Shown: positions 1-10,892 of the stretch, piece after piece
How positions within the stretch are numbered: the stretch's first letter is position 1
How the letters are laid out: each line of letters starts with the position of its first letter
Assembly: GCF_015832195.1 (NCBI RefSeq)
Contig: NW_024037374.1
Coordinates: 3,348,001 to 3,412,000 of the forward strand
Length of the DNA: 64,000 nucleotides
Source of the DNA: Motacilla alba alba
Lineage: Eukaryota > Chordata > Aves > Passeriformes > Motacillidae
Reading direction: 5' to 3'
The notes under the pieces: generated by a model
Told to the model about the DNA's origin: nothing
The model's database searches: none
What the model saw: only the letters and a program-made list of their open reading frames with translations
Translations under genes and position numbers: made by a program

Positions 1-1320
1 ACAGGGCACTGCAGGAGCCTGCAGACAATTGCTGCAGCACTTGGAGGATGATCCTGCTCCCCAAGGGCCGTTCCCATGGTGCCAAGTCAGGAACTGCAAT
101 GGGGAGTGGGGCCAGAGAGGAAAGGGCAAACAGGGATGGGCTGTTTGCAGGGCAGGGAACAGGGGCAGCTAAAAAGAAGAGATTTGTAACAGGAAGAGTA
201 AAGCAAGGAAAGGTGAAGCCAAGGAAATGCTCAGGGCAGTTTGGGGGTGGCTGCCAGGCAGCCCTGGCTCTGAGCAACAGCGTCTGCATTGGGACAGGGA
301 ACTCCCAGCTGATGGGAACAAACTTTCTGGCTGGCTGCAGAGGCCAGGACAAAGCTGAGTGGTTTCCCTGGTGTCCCCCAGCCCTTGGTGGCCCCAGGGG
401 CTGATGGCATTTGTGCTCCCTCAGGTTCATGTCCCCACAGCAGCAGCATGGGGGTGCTCCCGCCTGCTGTGTGCAATGCAAACAGGGGCTCCTGAGCCAG
501 TGCTGCCGTGCCTGTGCCTGCAAGGATGGGGCACCTGTGTGAGCTGGGGGAGAGGCCAGGGCTGCAGAGGGGGGATGTTGTTGGCAGCTCCATGAGGACG
601 CTCTTGGATGCTGCCCTGGGCTGTGCAGCGCACTGGGGATGGATCATACCCTGCTCTTCTGCTCCTTCCCGTCTCCCCCAGGGCCCTTGCAGAGCCCCAG
701 CCATGCTGTTTGCCCCCAGCCTGCCCACGGCCACCCTGGGGCTGCTCTTGGGGCTTTTCTGTGCTGAGCATTGGCCTGGCTGTGTTCTTGAGAGAGCCTG
801 GGCAAGGAGCCTGCAGCCCCCAGGCCCTGGCCTGAGGCGTCAGTGCTGCCCCAGCAGTGCCCATGGCCTGTCCCTGCTGCAGCCCCGGCACTGCCACCCC
901 CAGCACTGTGCCCGGCCCCGAGAGCACTCAGGCCCTACAGCAACACCAGGGCCACCAGGGCAGCGGGGCAGGGCCACGGCAGCAGCACTGGCAACACCAA
1001 GTGCTGCTGCTGCTGCTGGGCACAGCTGCTGGGCCAGCACTGATCTGTCCCCAGCTCTGCACACAGACATTGCTGCTGCAGCTCCAGAGAAGGCAACCAA
1101 AGGGCATCTCTGCAGAAAACTATGCTGGGAGATCCTTTAGTTCCTTTAAAGCCACTGAGAGCGCAGCCCCTCCGTGACACAGTGTGTGGTCACAGGGAAG
1201 GTGGAGGGAAAAAAAATGAGAAATGGCACAAACAATGACATTTCTTTGTAGACAATATGAAAACAGTAAAACAAAGAAAAAGAACCTCCAAAATGATAAC
1301 AAGAAGTAGTATGATAGATG
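1..1320. other. GC-rich receptor downstream block, no gene supported
   Basis: This is the 3' flank of the minus-strand receptor. It is GC-rich with CTG/CAG runs (around 1000-1020) and is open in several frames on both strands. The same block occurs at 26760-28070 (inverted) and 54647-55970. The long ORFs look like a by-product of base composition: none shows a domain, signal or transmembrane pattern I recognise. Confidence 0.5.
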
Positions 1321-1323
1321 ACT

Positions 1324-1329
1324 TTTATT
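1324..1329 (-). promoter_or_regulatory. Poly(A) signal of receptor A
   Basis: AATAAA on the minus strand, about 30 bases downstream of the receptor stop codon. The same hexamer occupies the same place after copies B and C. Confidence 0.6.
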
Positions 1330-1359
1330 GCAAGTGATTTACAGAAATTGGCCAGCAGT

Positions 1360-2292
1360 TTAATGTTCCTGAAAGCATCCAGTCATCAGTGTCCACACTG
1401 CAGCCTTGAGCTCCTGGTTCCTCAGGCTGTAGATGAGGGGGTTCAGGGCTGGAGGCACCACCGAGTACAAAACTGACACCACCAGATCCAGGGATGGTGA
1501 CGAGATGGAGGGGGGCTTCAGGTAGGTAAACACTGCAGTGCTGATGAACAGAGAGACCACAGCCAGGTGAGGGAGGCAGGTGGAAAAGGCTTTGTGCCGT
1601 CCCTGCTCAGAGGGAATCCTGAGCACAACCTGGAAGATCTGCACATAGGAGAAAACAATGAACACAAAACAACCAAGAACTAAACAAGAACAAACAGCGA
1701 GAAGCCCCAGTTCCCTGAGGTAGGATTTGGAGCAGGAGAGCTTGAGGATCTGAGGGATTTCACAGAAGAACTGGCCCAGGGCATTGCCATGGCACAGGGG
1801 CAGGGAAAATGTATTGGCCGTTTGCATGAGAGCATTGAGAAAGGCACTGGCCCAGGCAGCTGCTGCCATGTGGGCACAAGCTCTGCTGCCCAGGCAGGTC
1901 CCGTAGTGCAGGGGTTTGCAGATGGACACGTAGCGGTCGTAGCACATGATGGTCAGGAGGGAAAGCTGTGTTCCAAGGAAAAAGATAATCAGAAAAACCT
2001 GAGCAGCACATCCAGTGTAGGAGATGGTGCTGGTGTCCCAGAGAGAATTGTGCATGGCTTTGGGGACAGTGGTGCAGATGGAGCCCAGGTCGCTGAGGGC
2101 CAGGTTGAGCAGGAAGAAGAACATGGGCGTGTGCAGGTGCTGGCCGCAGGCTACGGCGCTGATGATGAGGCCGTTGCCCAGGAGGGCAGCCAGGGAGATG
2201 CCCAGCAAGAGGCAGAAGTGCAGCAGCTGCAGCTGCCGCGTGTCTGCCAATGCCAGCAGGAGGAAGTGGCTGATGGAGCTGCTGTTGGACAT
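1360..2292 (-). CDS. Olfactory receptor, OR14-like, intact (copy A)
   Basis: A seven-transmembrane odorant receptor of the rhodopsin-like GPCR family. By family knowledge it acts in the plasma membrane and cilia of olfactory neurons, coupling odorant binding to Golf and cAMP. The frame is 310 codons plus stop, the usual OR length. I start at the ATG at 2292, giving an N-terminal MSNSSS with a glycosylation sequon at N3; an upstream in-frame GTG is not a likely animal start. Visible OR landmarks are LGN in TM1 (residues 38-40), LHTPM before TM2 (53-57), C95 before TM3, MCYDRYVSIC at the TM3 end (116-125), extracellular-loop-2 cysteines 167, 177 and 187, KAFSTC in TM6 (234-239) and NPLIY in TM7 (284-288). 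No stop or frameshift is present. Overall wording matches the bird OR14-like expansion. Ligand is unknown. The neighbouring copies are B (intact) and C (frameshifted). Confidence 0.95.
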   Translation of the reverse strand: MSNSSSISHFLLLALADTRQLQLLHFCLLLGISLAALLGNGLIISAVACGQHLHTPMFFFLLNLALSDLGSICTTVPKAMHNSLWDTSTISYTGCAAQVFLIIFFLGTQLSLLTIMCYDRYVSICKPLHYGTCLGSRACAHMAAAAWASAFLNALMQTANTFSLPLCHGNALGQFFCEIPQILKLSCSKSYLRELGLLAVCSCLVLGCFVFIVFSYVQIFQVVLRIPSEQGRHKAFSTCLPHLAVVSLFISTAVFTYLKPPSISSPSLDLVVSVLYSVVPPALNPLIYSLRNQELKAAVWTLMTGCFQEH

Positions 2293-2310
2293 TTGCTGGG
2301 GCTGCACATG

Positions 2311-2345
2311 GGGACCTGTTCATGGGGAAGAAGATAGTGAAGAGT
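2311..2345 (-). promoter_or_regulatory. Candidate splice acceptor just upstream of receptor A ATG
   Basis: On the minus strand a pyrimidine-rich tract ends in ATGAACAG, followed by GTCCCC and then the receptor ATG about 23 bases on. The same acceptor context lies before receptors B (about 25735-25756) and C. Vertebrate OR coding exons are usually preceded by such an acceptor joining a non-coding 5' exon. Confidence 0.45.
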
Positions 2346-3813
2346 TAGAGGAAATACCTGAAACCAAAATCAAAACCATTTCCCATACACCCTCTCCTGT
2401 AACACACATGGATATGCATCTGTGTTTAAGAGTTCTGAGGTTTTCTTTTTAACCTCCCCCCATCACTCCTGATGTTCTTGGGTATTAGAAACCGTCACCA
2501 TTTCTGCTTTTTTGTGTTTGAACAGATGGAGTTTCCTGAGGCAAAAGGATGAGAGAGACTGAGGGGAGATGGTCTGTCACTTCATTCTGTTTAAAGTTGC
2601 TCTGAGCTTTCAGTTTTTCAAATGCAGGATGTTCACACGTCCATGTTTCTCTTAAAAAACCCCAGGTATTGCTGAGAGCAGATGGATCCACCACAGCCCA
2701 GCTCCACATTTGTAGCCAAGGACTCAAGCTGCTCATTTCACCAACTCAGCAGCATTTTCAGTGTCAGAACACCTCTGCATTTCCCCATCAATCTCAAAAC
2801 TCAGTGACACTCTAGCACAGGTTTGCATCCTGTATTAAAGCTCCCAGCTTGGACTGAAATCTCAGGGAGAATTCCAAGTGTCCTTATGATGGCACTGGAT
2901 TAAGGGAGATGCAGCTCCTTCCCTGGCTGCACTGACAGCATTGCCCAGAGGCGGGCACTGGGGACAGCGTCACCCTGAGCCAGCTGTGCCCCCTGCCAGA
3001 GCCCCCAGTGCCGGGCAGCTGCTCCCAGCCCTGTGCTCTGCAGAGGGAACTGGGCCCGGGGCTGCAGAGCTGCCCCACGGCTCTGCTGCAGCTCTGCCTG
3101 CACAGGAGGGGCTTCATGCCTTGGAGCCCCAGCCCTGAGGGCAGAGGCTTGGCTGGGGGACAGGAGGGAGGGGGCTTGTTCAGAGCCAGGGGCTGCACTG
3201 CAAGGGATTCTATGGACATCTCCAAACTCTCCCTGCCACAGCATTTCTGGGTTTTGTTTTCTCTCATTGCCTGATCTTCTCTCTGCTTCCTGGAGATTTT
3301 CCTCCTGCAGCTGTTTCCCTGTGCCTGATCTCTCCCTGCCAGCACTCACAGACCCCAAATCTCTGGGCACTCTCCTTTGCCTGACAGAAGCCTGCCTGTT
3401 TGCAGGGCACTGGCTGGGGGCAGGTTGTGTTTGCAGCTTGGAGAAAGGACAGCTCAGACTGAGCCTGATGGGTCCAGCAAAGGTGATGCTGCTGCTGTCC
3501 ATGGGCAGAGTGGCTGAAAGCACATTAGGGATCTCCTGTGAACCTACTGATCACTTAAAGGAACAGTTCAGGTGTCAGGCACGTGTCAAAATTCATCACT
3601 AATAATTCATGATCAGCCTTTAATATTTATTCCTCCCTCCCTGCCATTCTCCAATAGTAGGAAACTGAATACTTAGACTTTAGGACTGTGCTCATTTTTT
3701 TTCAAAATCCTTGTCTAGGACATATTCTATGACTGATCAGAACCCCTCAGCATGTCAGAGCTTCATGAGCATTTCACCTCCCCTGCACCAGGAATACCCA
3801 GAGTTGTACTCAC

Positions 3814-4140
3814 AGAGTCTGTAGGCATTGGGATGTTCCAGCTGTAGGAGATGGCTCCAGGAGCTGCAGCTGCATTGTCCTGCAGCCAGAGGTTCCTGTG
3901 CCAAGGGCTGGCAGGGATTCTGCCCCAGGCACTTCTCAGCACCTTGCCAGCCCTGACTGATTGAAGCTCTCTGTGCCTCTGTGCTGTGCCCGGGCTGGCT
4001 GCAGGCAGTGCCCCAGCCCTACTGGGCTGGCAGAAGAGCTGCTCAGCAAGAGAAATGTTCTTTTCAAGCTCTTCTTGGTTACCAGCAGCTGCCTCTGTGC
4101 CAGCAGCCCAGCCCAGCTCAGCAGCACAGACACAGCACAA
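3814..4140 (-). other. Possible 5' leader exon of receptor A (ORF ending in GTGAGT donor)
   Basis: A minus-strand open stretch upstream of the receptor ends in a consensus splice donor GTGAGT (3808-3813). About 1.5 kb further on lies the candidate acceptor before the receptor ATG. The arrangement is repeated in B (donor at 23161) and C (donor at 58408-58413). It could be a 5' untranslated exon of the receptor transcript, or a relic of an unrelated gene carried in the duplicon. The translated ORF has no recognisable domain. Transcript evidence is not available from sequence alone. Confidence 0.35.
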
Positions 4141-4141
4141 G

Positions 4142-5467
4142 GACTTTAATGAGCCTCTGGGGCTTTGTGCTCAGGCCCTGAGCATCAGTCCCTGAGAGGC
4201 AGCTGAAGAAACCTCTGCAGAACTCCAAGGCAGAATCACACTCCAAAGTTTCTTTCACTTTTAATAGGTCCCACTGAAGGACAGGACTGAGAAAGTGTCC
4301 CCAGGCCCCAGGCAGAGCAGAGAACTGCAGGCAGTGATGATAGGTGGGGACAAAGAGAAGCCAAGTCTTGGTGCCCTGGGCCACAGCAGGGTCTGTGCCA
4401 CCAAGGGCTGGCAGGAGACACCTTGTCCTGAGGCACTGGGGCCTCCTGGCACAGCCCCAGCCAGGCTGGCCACTGGCAGCCCCTTGTCCTGCCCTCAGCA
4501 TCCCCCCCTAGCCCACATGCCAGTGGCCTCAAGGATCTGCTGGAAGGAGTCCCTGGGGAGCCTTGCTCAGCAATGGCCCTTGGGGGCTCCTTCATGCTCC
4601 CAGGGACTGCAGGCTTTTCAAAGGACTTTGGGTTTGGCTTTGGCCCTGGAGCCTCTGAGAGCTTTTTGCAGTCATGGCCTCCAACTATCTGCTGTAATTA
4701 GTCCCTTGAGAGGCTTTGTCAGTAACAACATTGAGTGGGGCTCATTAGTACTTTAAGGAACTTCAGTTATTTTAAGGTACTTGGTGTTTCCCTTTTGATA
4801 CAGACTCTGTGAAAATTTCACTCATCACTGGCATTAATTATCTGCTTTAATGAGTCCCTTGAGAGCTCTGTGTTGATACTCAGTGGGGCTCATTAATACT
4901 TTGAGATACTCAAGGTTTATTACTTTGGATTTTTCCTTCCCACACTGAGTCTCTGAGAGGTTTTTGTGCCATCCTGGCCTCCAGTTCTCCCCTCCAAGGA
5001 GTCCATGAGGAGCCTGTGTTGGGGATTGACCTCAGTGGGACCCATTAATGCTTTGAGACACTTTTGGTGTTTCTTGTGACTTGGCCTCCTGGCAAGGTTT
5101 GTGCAATCTCCTCTCAGGCCCTGAGGTTCCAGGGCTCAGCTCCAAATGCACCACGGGGCTCATTAGGATCAAGCAAGTCCTGAGAAACCATGTGTCTTCC
5201 CTGATTTCCCCTTGGTCTGGAACAGTTCATCAGGAAGATTTCCTTTTACAGTTATGGAGAAATATTTCAATGAGCTTCTAAGAAATATGTATTCTTGCCT
5301 TAAAGGGTGTCTTTTATTGCTGTTCATATTATGCAAGAGGTGATTGCAGCATTCTGTGATTGATATTGATCCAGGGTCTCTCCTAAGAAGGTCTGCCCAG
5401 GTCGGAGAAGTTTTACCTTGAGAGCTGACCCAATGTGGACAACCTTGCCGCACATTCCCCAACCTCA
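4142..5467. other. Distal flank of cassette A, no gene seen
   Basis: This block is shared with B (21512-22830, inverted) and C (58740-60059). It contains loose internal repetition of a motif resembling 'ctgagtctctgagagg...gcaatcatggcctcc...ctcattaatgctt' at a spacing of roughly 120-150 bases. No ORF or RNA gene is supported. Confidence 0.5.
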
Positions 5468-5890
5468 TGTGAGAAACGGTTTTTACTTTCAAAAATTTAA
5501 ATGTTTTTTTAAGACCTTGTCAAAATAAAACAGAAGACTGAAAAAAGAAAAGAATACAGTGAGAGGAGTAAAGGATTCAGTCACCAGGTGCTCATCTACA
5601 AAATGGATGTTCTGTCTTTTATACCTCTAGCTCCTCCCAAAGTCTTGTAAATGAACTCCTTCTTCGCTGTCCAGTGGTGGAGATCACTTTCTTACAGCTT
5701 GACTGGAGGTCAGGTGCTGCCATAGTAACAAGCCGACCCTCCCAAATGCCCCGACGACTGAGGCCATCCTGTGATAACAATGTACGGGGGAGAGGAAAGA
5801 TAGCTATACATCTACCAAACTTCTCTGTACATATATTTCATATTCACCCTTTAATTGTGAGAGTCAACCGTTGGATTACTCATTTATAGT
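5468..5890 (-). repeat. 3' LTR of ERV1-A
   Basis: 423 bases, the same length as the LTR at 21089-21511 and aligning with it throughout. On the minus strand it contains a TATA box (TATAAA at 5618-5623) and ends in CTCACA. The expected terminal TG at 5890 has changed (the sequence reads ACTATA where the partner reads TGTTATA). A purine tract precedes it at about 5891-5915. The lower flank matches the unoccupied sequence in cassette C. Confidence 0.85.
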
Positions 5891-5915
5891 AACCCACTTT
5901 TCTTTTTTTATAAGT

Positions 5916-7155
5916 CATTTTGCTCAAACAATTAGGTAAAAAAATTTCTCTCTCTCTTGAATGAGTCATACCAGCATCTGTTGACATGGGCAAGGACAGT
6001 GGGAAGAGGAAAAAAAAAAAAATCTCGGGTTTTCCTTAGACACACTAATTTGGAATGGACAAAAGGGCATCACAGAGGTCCAGTATGGCTTTGACTCCCA
6101 TTTACCGTGCCTATGTGGTCACTACCCATGGTCAGTGTATCTTAGGGGTGAGTACAGAGGCCAACATTTAATAAAACAGGGACTAGAGGTCTTTCCCTCT
6201 AGTCGCTGTTGTATTAAAACACAATTGAGGAATGATAGAGGTCCAGAATGGTCTTTTGTCCCTACCTTACCATGCCTAAAGGGTTGCTACCTGCAGCAGG
6301 CCTATGGAGTCTTCTTGGGAGGAAACAAAGGGGCCAACCCAGTCTTGCTCTCCTTCCTTTGTCTTATTTTCCTAAAGAAGCTTTCCCATTACCTTTTACA
6401 GTCCCTTGTGTACTTCCCCTCACCAGATGCTGGTAATTCTCACCATTAAAACAGGAAGACAGTTCTCCAGCTGGTTGGTGGAAGCTTGACTCTACTTTTT
6501 GAGCATCTTGGTTATCTTTCAGTCTCTGCTTGAGAGTCAATCTCGTTTCACCCAGCCTGGATGTTATAGTCCACTCTTCGGCTTCTTCTACTGTCGGAGT
6601 CTCCCCCTGGTCAGGGTGACTCTGAAAGGTGGAAAAGTCTCTCCTCCAACCCGTGCCTTCAAAGAAAGACTCAATAGTTTGCAGTTGTCCGCTCTCAAGG
6701 TTGTTTATTATGTGTTATCTAAAAGATTTTCTCCCTGAGCTGCTGCAACCCGTTCAGCAGGTAAGACAATAGCACACTCTACGCCCCTGAGGCTGGTGCT
6801 GTCTTTTATACTAAAAACTACGTGTACTATATTTACAATTTCGTTCCAATAGCTACCACCTATGTAAGACAGTCAGCTTCTATTCTAAACCAATCTAAAA
6901 GTGCCAACATCACCCAAATCATGGAGGCCAAGAAGAAGAAAGAAGGAGGACATGGCACACCCTGATTCCTCCATCTTGGAGCCTCAGATCCCCATGTACA
7001 AAATCCAAACCCCACTGTACAGAGGTCAAACCCCTCCCCCCCGTACAGCACTCAGAAACTCTTCCCTTCACTTTGTGATGATCTCTACTATACTACCTAA
7101 ACTTTTGTGTGTGGCTTGTAGTTCTTTATACAGAGTTGGTAATTTGCTCCATGGG
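5916..7155 (-). other. Pol-to-LTR interval of ERV1-A, env not recognisable
   Basis: Where env would be expected there are only short ORFs. Two related blocks (around 6040-6180 and 6230-6350) look like an imperfect tandem duplication containing 'gaggtccag.atgg'. The same interval, inverted, is at 20350-21070. No signal peptide, disulfide motif or fusion segment could be made out. Confidence 0.5.
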
Positions 7156-8356
7156 CTAAGATCGAAATACCACATGTCTTTGGCTGCATGCCAGGGTCTC
7201 AGAGCCCCTTGCCAGGGGTTCAGGCCATCCAGGGCATCCAGAGGGGTGTCCTGGGTACTGACATTCTACCAGGCCTTTGACTCTGTTGCCATGAATCCAT
7301 CCCCGCTCTGCAGTTTGTACAGCCAATTCTGTGGTTAGCAGTACCTGAAAGGGACCTTCCCACTGAGGAGTTAGAGGCTGATCTCTCCATGACTTAATCA
7401 TCACCCAATCCCCAGGATTATTATTATGGGTTCTGAAATCCAGGGTGGTAGTTTGAGGACTTGCCCCTTTATGTCTTAGCCCTTCTAAGGTTTGTGCTCT
7501 AGACAGAACATATTTCTTGGCATGGTTTCCCTTTCCTCACAGGGGACAACCTTCTGGGGTGAGGTCAGAAGGGTAACCCAAACATCATTTCACAGGGTGA
7601 GACTCCCAGATCTGACTGGGGTTGGGTTTTAATTCTTAATAAGACCAAAGGGAGACATTTGACCCATGACATTCAGGTTTCAATCATTAGCTTAACTGAA
7701 GCTCTTTTCAGAGTTTGATTCATCCTCACCACACAACCAGAACTCTGTGGATGCCATGGAGTGTGTAAGTCCCATTTCACTCCCAGGGGCTGAACAACTT
7801 TCTGCGATATCATTGACGTGAAATGAGTTCCCTGGTCTGAATCAATCCTGTTTGCCAACCCATACTGGGGAATGATTGATTCTAGAAGTGTTTTACTCAC
7901 AACATTGCCATTGGCTTTCACAGTGGGTACCACCTCTACCCAATGAGTCACATGATCTACTATCACTAGCAAGAACTTCCAGCGATGTCCCTGGGGAAGC
8001 TCAGTAAAGTCTACTTGGACGTTTTGGAAGGGCCTTAAAGCTAGTTCTTGCCCTCCTCTGGGTGTTTTCCTCATGACCGTCTTATTCACTCGTTGACATA
8101 TCACATACTATTCAGTCACTTGCTTAGCTATTCTGAAAATTCCTATGCAGCCCCAGTCCCCTAGAAATTGATCACTCAGCACTTGTGTACCCCAATGTGT
8201 TGTTCCACGTAGGCCATCTAGCATTTTCTTGGCAAGGGGTTTATTCAACATTTGCCTCGCATCTGCTAATCTCCACTTCCCTTCCTTATCTTTCTTGGCT
8301 CCTATTTTGAGAAGTTCTTTCTCTTCTGTCCCACTGAATACTGTGACTTTTTGCAT
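7156..8356 (-). pseudogene. ERV1-A integrase remnant
   Basis: Three pieces on the minus strand. 8108-8356 corresponds to the N-terminal region; 7673-8104 is the catalytic core with DFTELP and DSDQGTHF supplying the first two acidic positions; 7156-7404 is the C-terminal region with WRDQPLTPQWEGPFQ. At the third catalytic position the core reads GCVVRMN, so the expected glutamate is valine. The inverted partner ERV1-B retains VERMN there. Between the pieces are stops and shifts, so no integrase can be made. The function (joining viral DNA to host DNA) is inferred from family knowledge. Confidence 0.85.
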
Positions 8357-8702
8357 TTCTTTTATGGGTGTTAATACTACTATTAGTTTTTCTGTCTCTG
8401 ATTCAGTTGCATTTATAGATTCTAAATCTGCTAAATTGTTCCCTTATGCCTCCTGAATCACCTCTTTTTGATGTCCTTTAACATACACCACTGCTACTTC
8501 CTCTGGCAATTTTAAAGTTTCTAATACCTCTAAAAAAGTTTTTTCATGAATCAGTCCCTTTCCCTTTGAATTTAATAGCCCCCTCTCTTACCAAATGTTT
8601 TCCAATGGTATGCACTACTCCAAAAGTGTATTTTCAGTCTGTATGTATTGTTCCCCTTTTCTGTGCCAATATTTCCAGAGCTCGTTTTAGGGCATACAAC
8701 TC

Positions 8703-9017
8703 TCATGTCCTGGCTGACCAGTTGGAAGGTAGCTTGCTCTTTTCCATGGCTACCAACCCTTCATCCACTATAGCACACCCCGATACCCTGTGCCCCTTTA
8801 TTACCTGTGAAGATCCATCGATGTACAGTCGTTTTCCACCTTGGCGTGGTTGATCTCTTAGGTCCTCTCTTACTTTAGTTTGATAGTTAATAACCTCTAG
8901 GCAATTACGTATTAGTTCCTCACCTGGTTCTCCATACAAAAACTGGGCAGGGTTGAGTTGGTTACTCACCATTAGCACTAAACCAGTATCTATTGAGATG
9001 GCTTCATACTTTAGCAC
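8703..9017 (-). pseudogene. ERV1-A RNase H remnant
   Basis: A minus-strand frame of about 104 residues carries YIDGSS followed by an acidic/glycine pattern and NWSART, matching the start of a retroviral RNase H domain. It follows the RT connection region and precedes integrase, which is the normal pol order. It is bounded by stops on both sides. Confidence 0.7.
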
Positions 9018-9257
9018 TTGGGAATCAGTGAGCCATTTCTCAGCCTTTTGGCTTAGGATACTCCTTCCTGATTTAGGGATATATATTTTTCAATTTTCTC
9101 CCAAAGGTTAATTTTTTGCTTTCTGCTATGAGTAGGGCGGTCACTGCCACCACCGGAATGCAGGTTGGCCACCCCCAGCTGACAGGGTCTAGTAATTTTG
9201 ATAAATAGGCCGCTGATTTCCTGGATCCTCCCCAGTCCTGGGCTAACACTCCATGAG

Positions 9258-10234
9258 CTACCCCTTTTGTATACCCTCAAACAGATAGAAGGGCTTGTCT
9301 AAGGCAGGAACACTCCATGACGGTGCACTGACTAATTTTTGTTTTAAAGCTTCAAACTTTTGTTCATCGTCTTTTTCCCACCTAATCTCTTCAACTAACT
9401 TTTCATACAGGAACTGGATGGCCTGCATGTATCCTTCAATCCATAGCCTACAACATCCCAACTGGCCTAAAAACCTTCTGACATCCCTCTTACTATTGGC
9501 CATGGGAGTGAGACTATCTCTGTAATTGTCTCAGGGTCCAGCTGCTGGGTCCCTTGACAAATCCCATGTCCTAGGTATTTTACTTCCACCTCTACAAATT
9601 GGAGTTTCCCTTTTGAAACCCGAAGTCCTTGATCCCCCAGAAAATTTAACAACACTATGGTGGATTCTCGTACTTCGTTTTCTTCCTGTCCTGACAGAAG
9701 CAAACAATTTACAAATTGGATGAGCTTTATCTCGGGTTTAATGGAGAAGAGTTGTAGTACTTCTCCTAGGGTTTGACCAAAGAGGTTTGGGGATTCGGAA
9801 AACCCTTGGGGTAACCTAGTCCACCGAAGTTGTTTCTCCCAGAATCAGGTTCCTCCCATTCAAAGGTAAATATACCCACTTTCATCTGCCAGTGGGCACG
9901 CCCAAAAAGCATCTTTTAGGTCTATCATGCTAAACCACTGCTGTGATGGGGGGATATTACTCAGTAGTGTAAAGGGGTTAGGCACTACTGGGTACCAATT
10001 CACTCTTTTTTTGTTCACTTCTCTCAAGTCTTGGACAAGCCTGTAAGTCCTGCCTGACTTCTTTACTGGTAATATGGGTGTATTATGGGGGGACATACAT
10101 GGTTCTAAGGTCCTGTGCTCAAGTAGGTCCTGGATCAGTGGCTGCAGTCCTCGTCTCCCCTCCAGGGAGAGTGGATATTGTCGTACACAAACTGCATGGT
10201 TTTCATTAACTATTTCTATTACTATAGGTTTCAT
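9258..10234 (-). pseudogene. ERV1-A reverse transcriptase remnant
   Basis: 9860-10234 holds the fingers/palm start with RQYPLSLEGR, LPVKKSGRTYRLVQDLRE and MIDLKDAF (the first catalytic aspartate region). 9467-9703 and 9258-9503 hold thumb and connection segments (YLGHGI, RRFLGQLGCCRLWI). The catalytic tetrad, usually YxDD in this family, reads FVNC (9704-9715), so both catalytic aspartates are lost. Frames shift between pieces. It resembles gammaretrovirus-type RT by order and wording and is non-functional. Confidence 0.88.
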
Positions 10235-10479
10235 GTTAAATTTACCTCAGTTTTTCAGTTTTGCCCACACCGTCTCATGAATTTCCTCTTTATTTTTCTT
10301 CCCTTAATTGGAGAAGCTTAACTACCATTTTCCCTTTCTCTGGGAGCACTTCAATGTCAAACTGCACCTGTAAATCCTGTCCTAATAATTTCACTCTGCT
10401 TCTGGAACTGATAGAACATCCCCAATTCCTATTTTATTTGTGCCTTCAAACTTTATTTGCTTTATACCTGAGGCTTTGA

Positions 10480-10676
10480 ACCCTTCCCCTTTAGCACCTT
10501 CTACTTGCACAGTATCTTGGCCCTTTTTGCACCCCTTTGGGATTCCACCAACACAAGTTCTTTCAGTCCCCCTTGTCTACTAAGAATTCAAATTCTTCCT
10601 CCTGGGGATCTGTTTTTAAAGTTATCAAGGGCTCCTGATAGTATTCTCTCCCCAGGAGGTAGAGCCCCTGACACCC
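10480..10676 (-). pseudogene. ERV1-A protease remnant
   Basis: The minus strand reads EEFEFLVDKGG in the position between gag nucleocapsid and RT. The retroviral aspartic protease active site (DTG or DSG) is therefore DKG (near 10575-10583). The frame ends in a stop shortly after. Assignment rests on position and this one motif. Confidence 0.6.
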
Positions 10677-10892
10677 CTAGTCTTCCACTTCTCCTTTTTG
10701 CTCAGTCTCATAGACCCTCAGCTCCTTTTCCTTCTGGGGGACATTCTTTCTGATATGCCCACTCTCTTTACAGTAAAAGCAAACTGCTCCTAGGTTCCCT
10801 TGTTTTCCAAACTCCTTTTTGTGTCCAGTTCCAAGGTGCTGCCTCACCCATCCGTCTATCTTCCTGACTGTCCCTGCAGAGGAACAGGGCAT
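10677..10892 (-). pseudogene. ERV1-A gag nucleocapsid end
   Basis: About 71 residues with a single zinc knuckle, CFYCKESGHIRKNV, in which the last cysteine of CX2CX4HX4C is valine. A single knuckle followed by a charged tail and then protease fits a class I ERV. The capsid and matrix parts of gag are missing upstream. Confidence 0.75.

Larger units (their letters stand above)
1..5467 (+). repeat. Duplicated olfactory-receptor cassette, copy A
   Basis: This segment is repeated in parallel orientation at about 54647-60059 (copy C) and inverted at 21512 to about 28070 (copy B). The order of blocks is the same in each: GC-rich downstream block, receptor poly(A) site, receptor, intron-like segment, exon-like ORF with a GTGAGT donor, AT-richer distal flank. 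The left end is cut by the window edge. The right end coincides with the terminus of an ERV LTR in A and B. Confidence 0.9.
5468..10892 (-). mobile_element. ERV1-A: 5'-truncated gammaretrovirus-like provirus
   Basis: Reading the minus strand, this is gag nucleocapsid end, protease, reverse transcriptase, RNase H, integrase, a pol-to-LTR interval, a polypurine tract and a 3' LTR. The order and RT wording fit a class I (gamma-like) ERV. No 5' LTR, leader or main gag is present, so it is truncated at about 10892. All frames carry stops and shifts and key catalytic motifs are changed. No env could be recognised between integrase and LTR. An inverted partner (ERV1-B) lies at 19183-21511. Confidence 0.88.

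Noticed and set aside
6135..6449. Possible env ORF of ERV1-A
   Set aside because: Plus-strand, opposite to the provirus, short, and without signal peptide, cysteine motif or transmembrane anchor.
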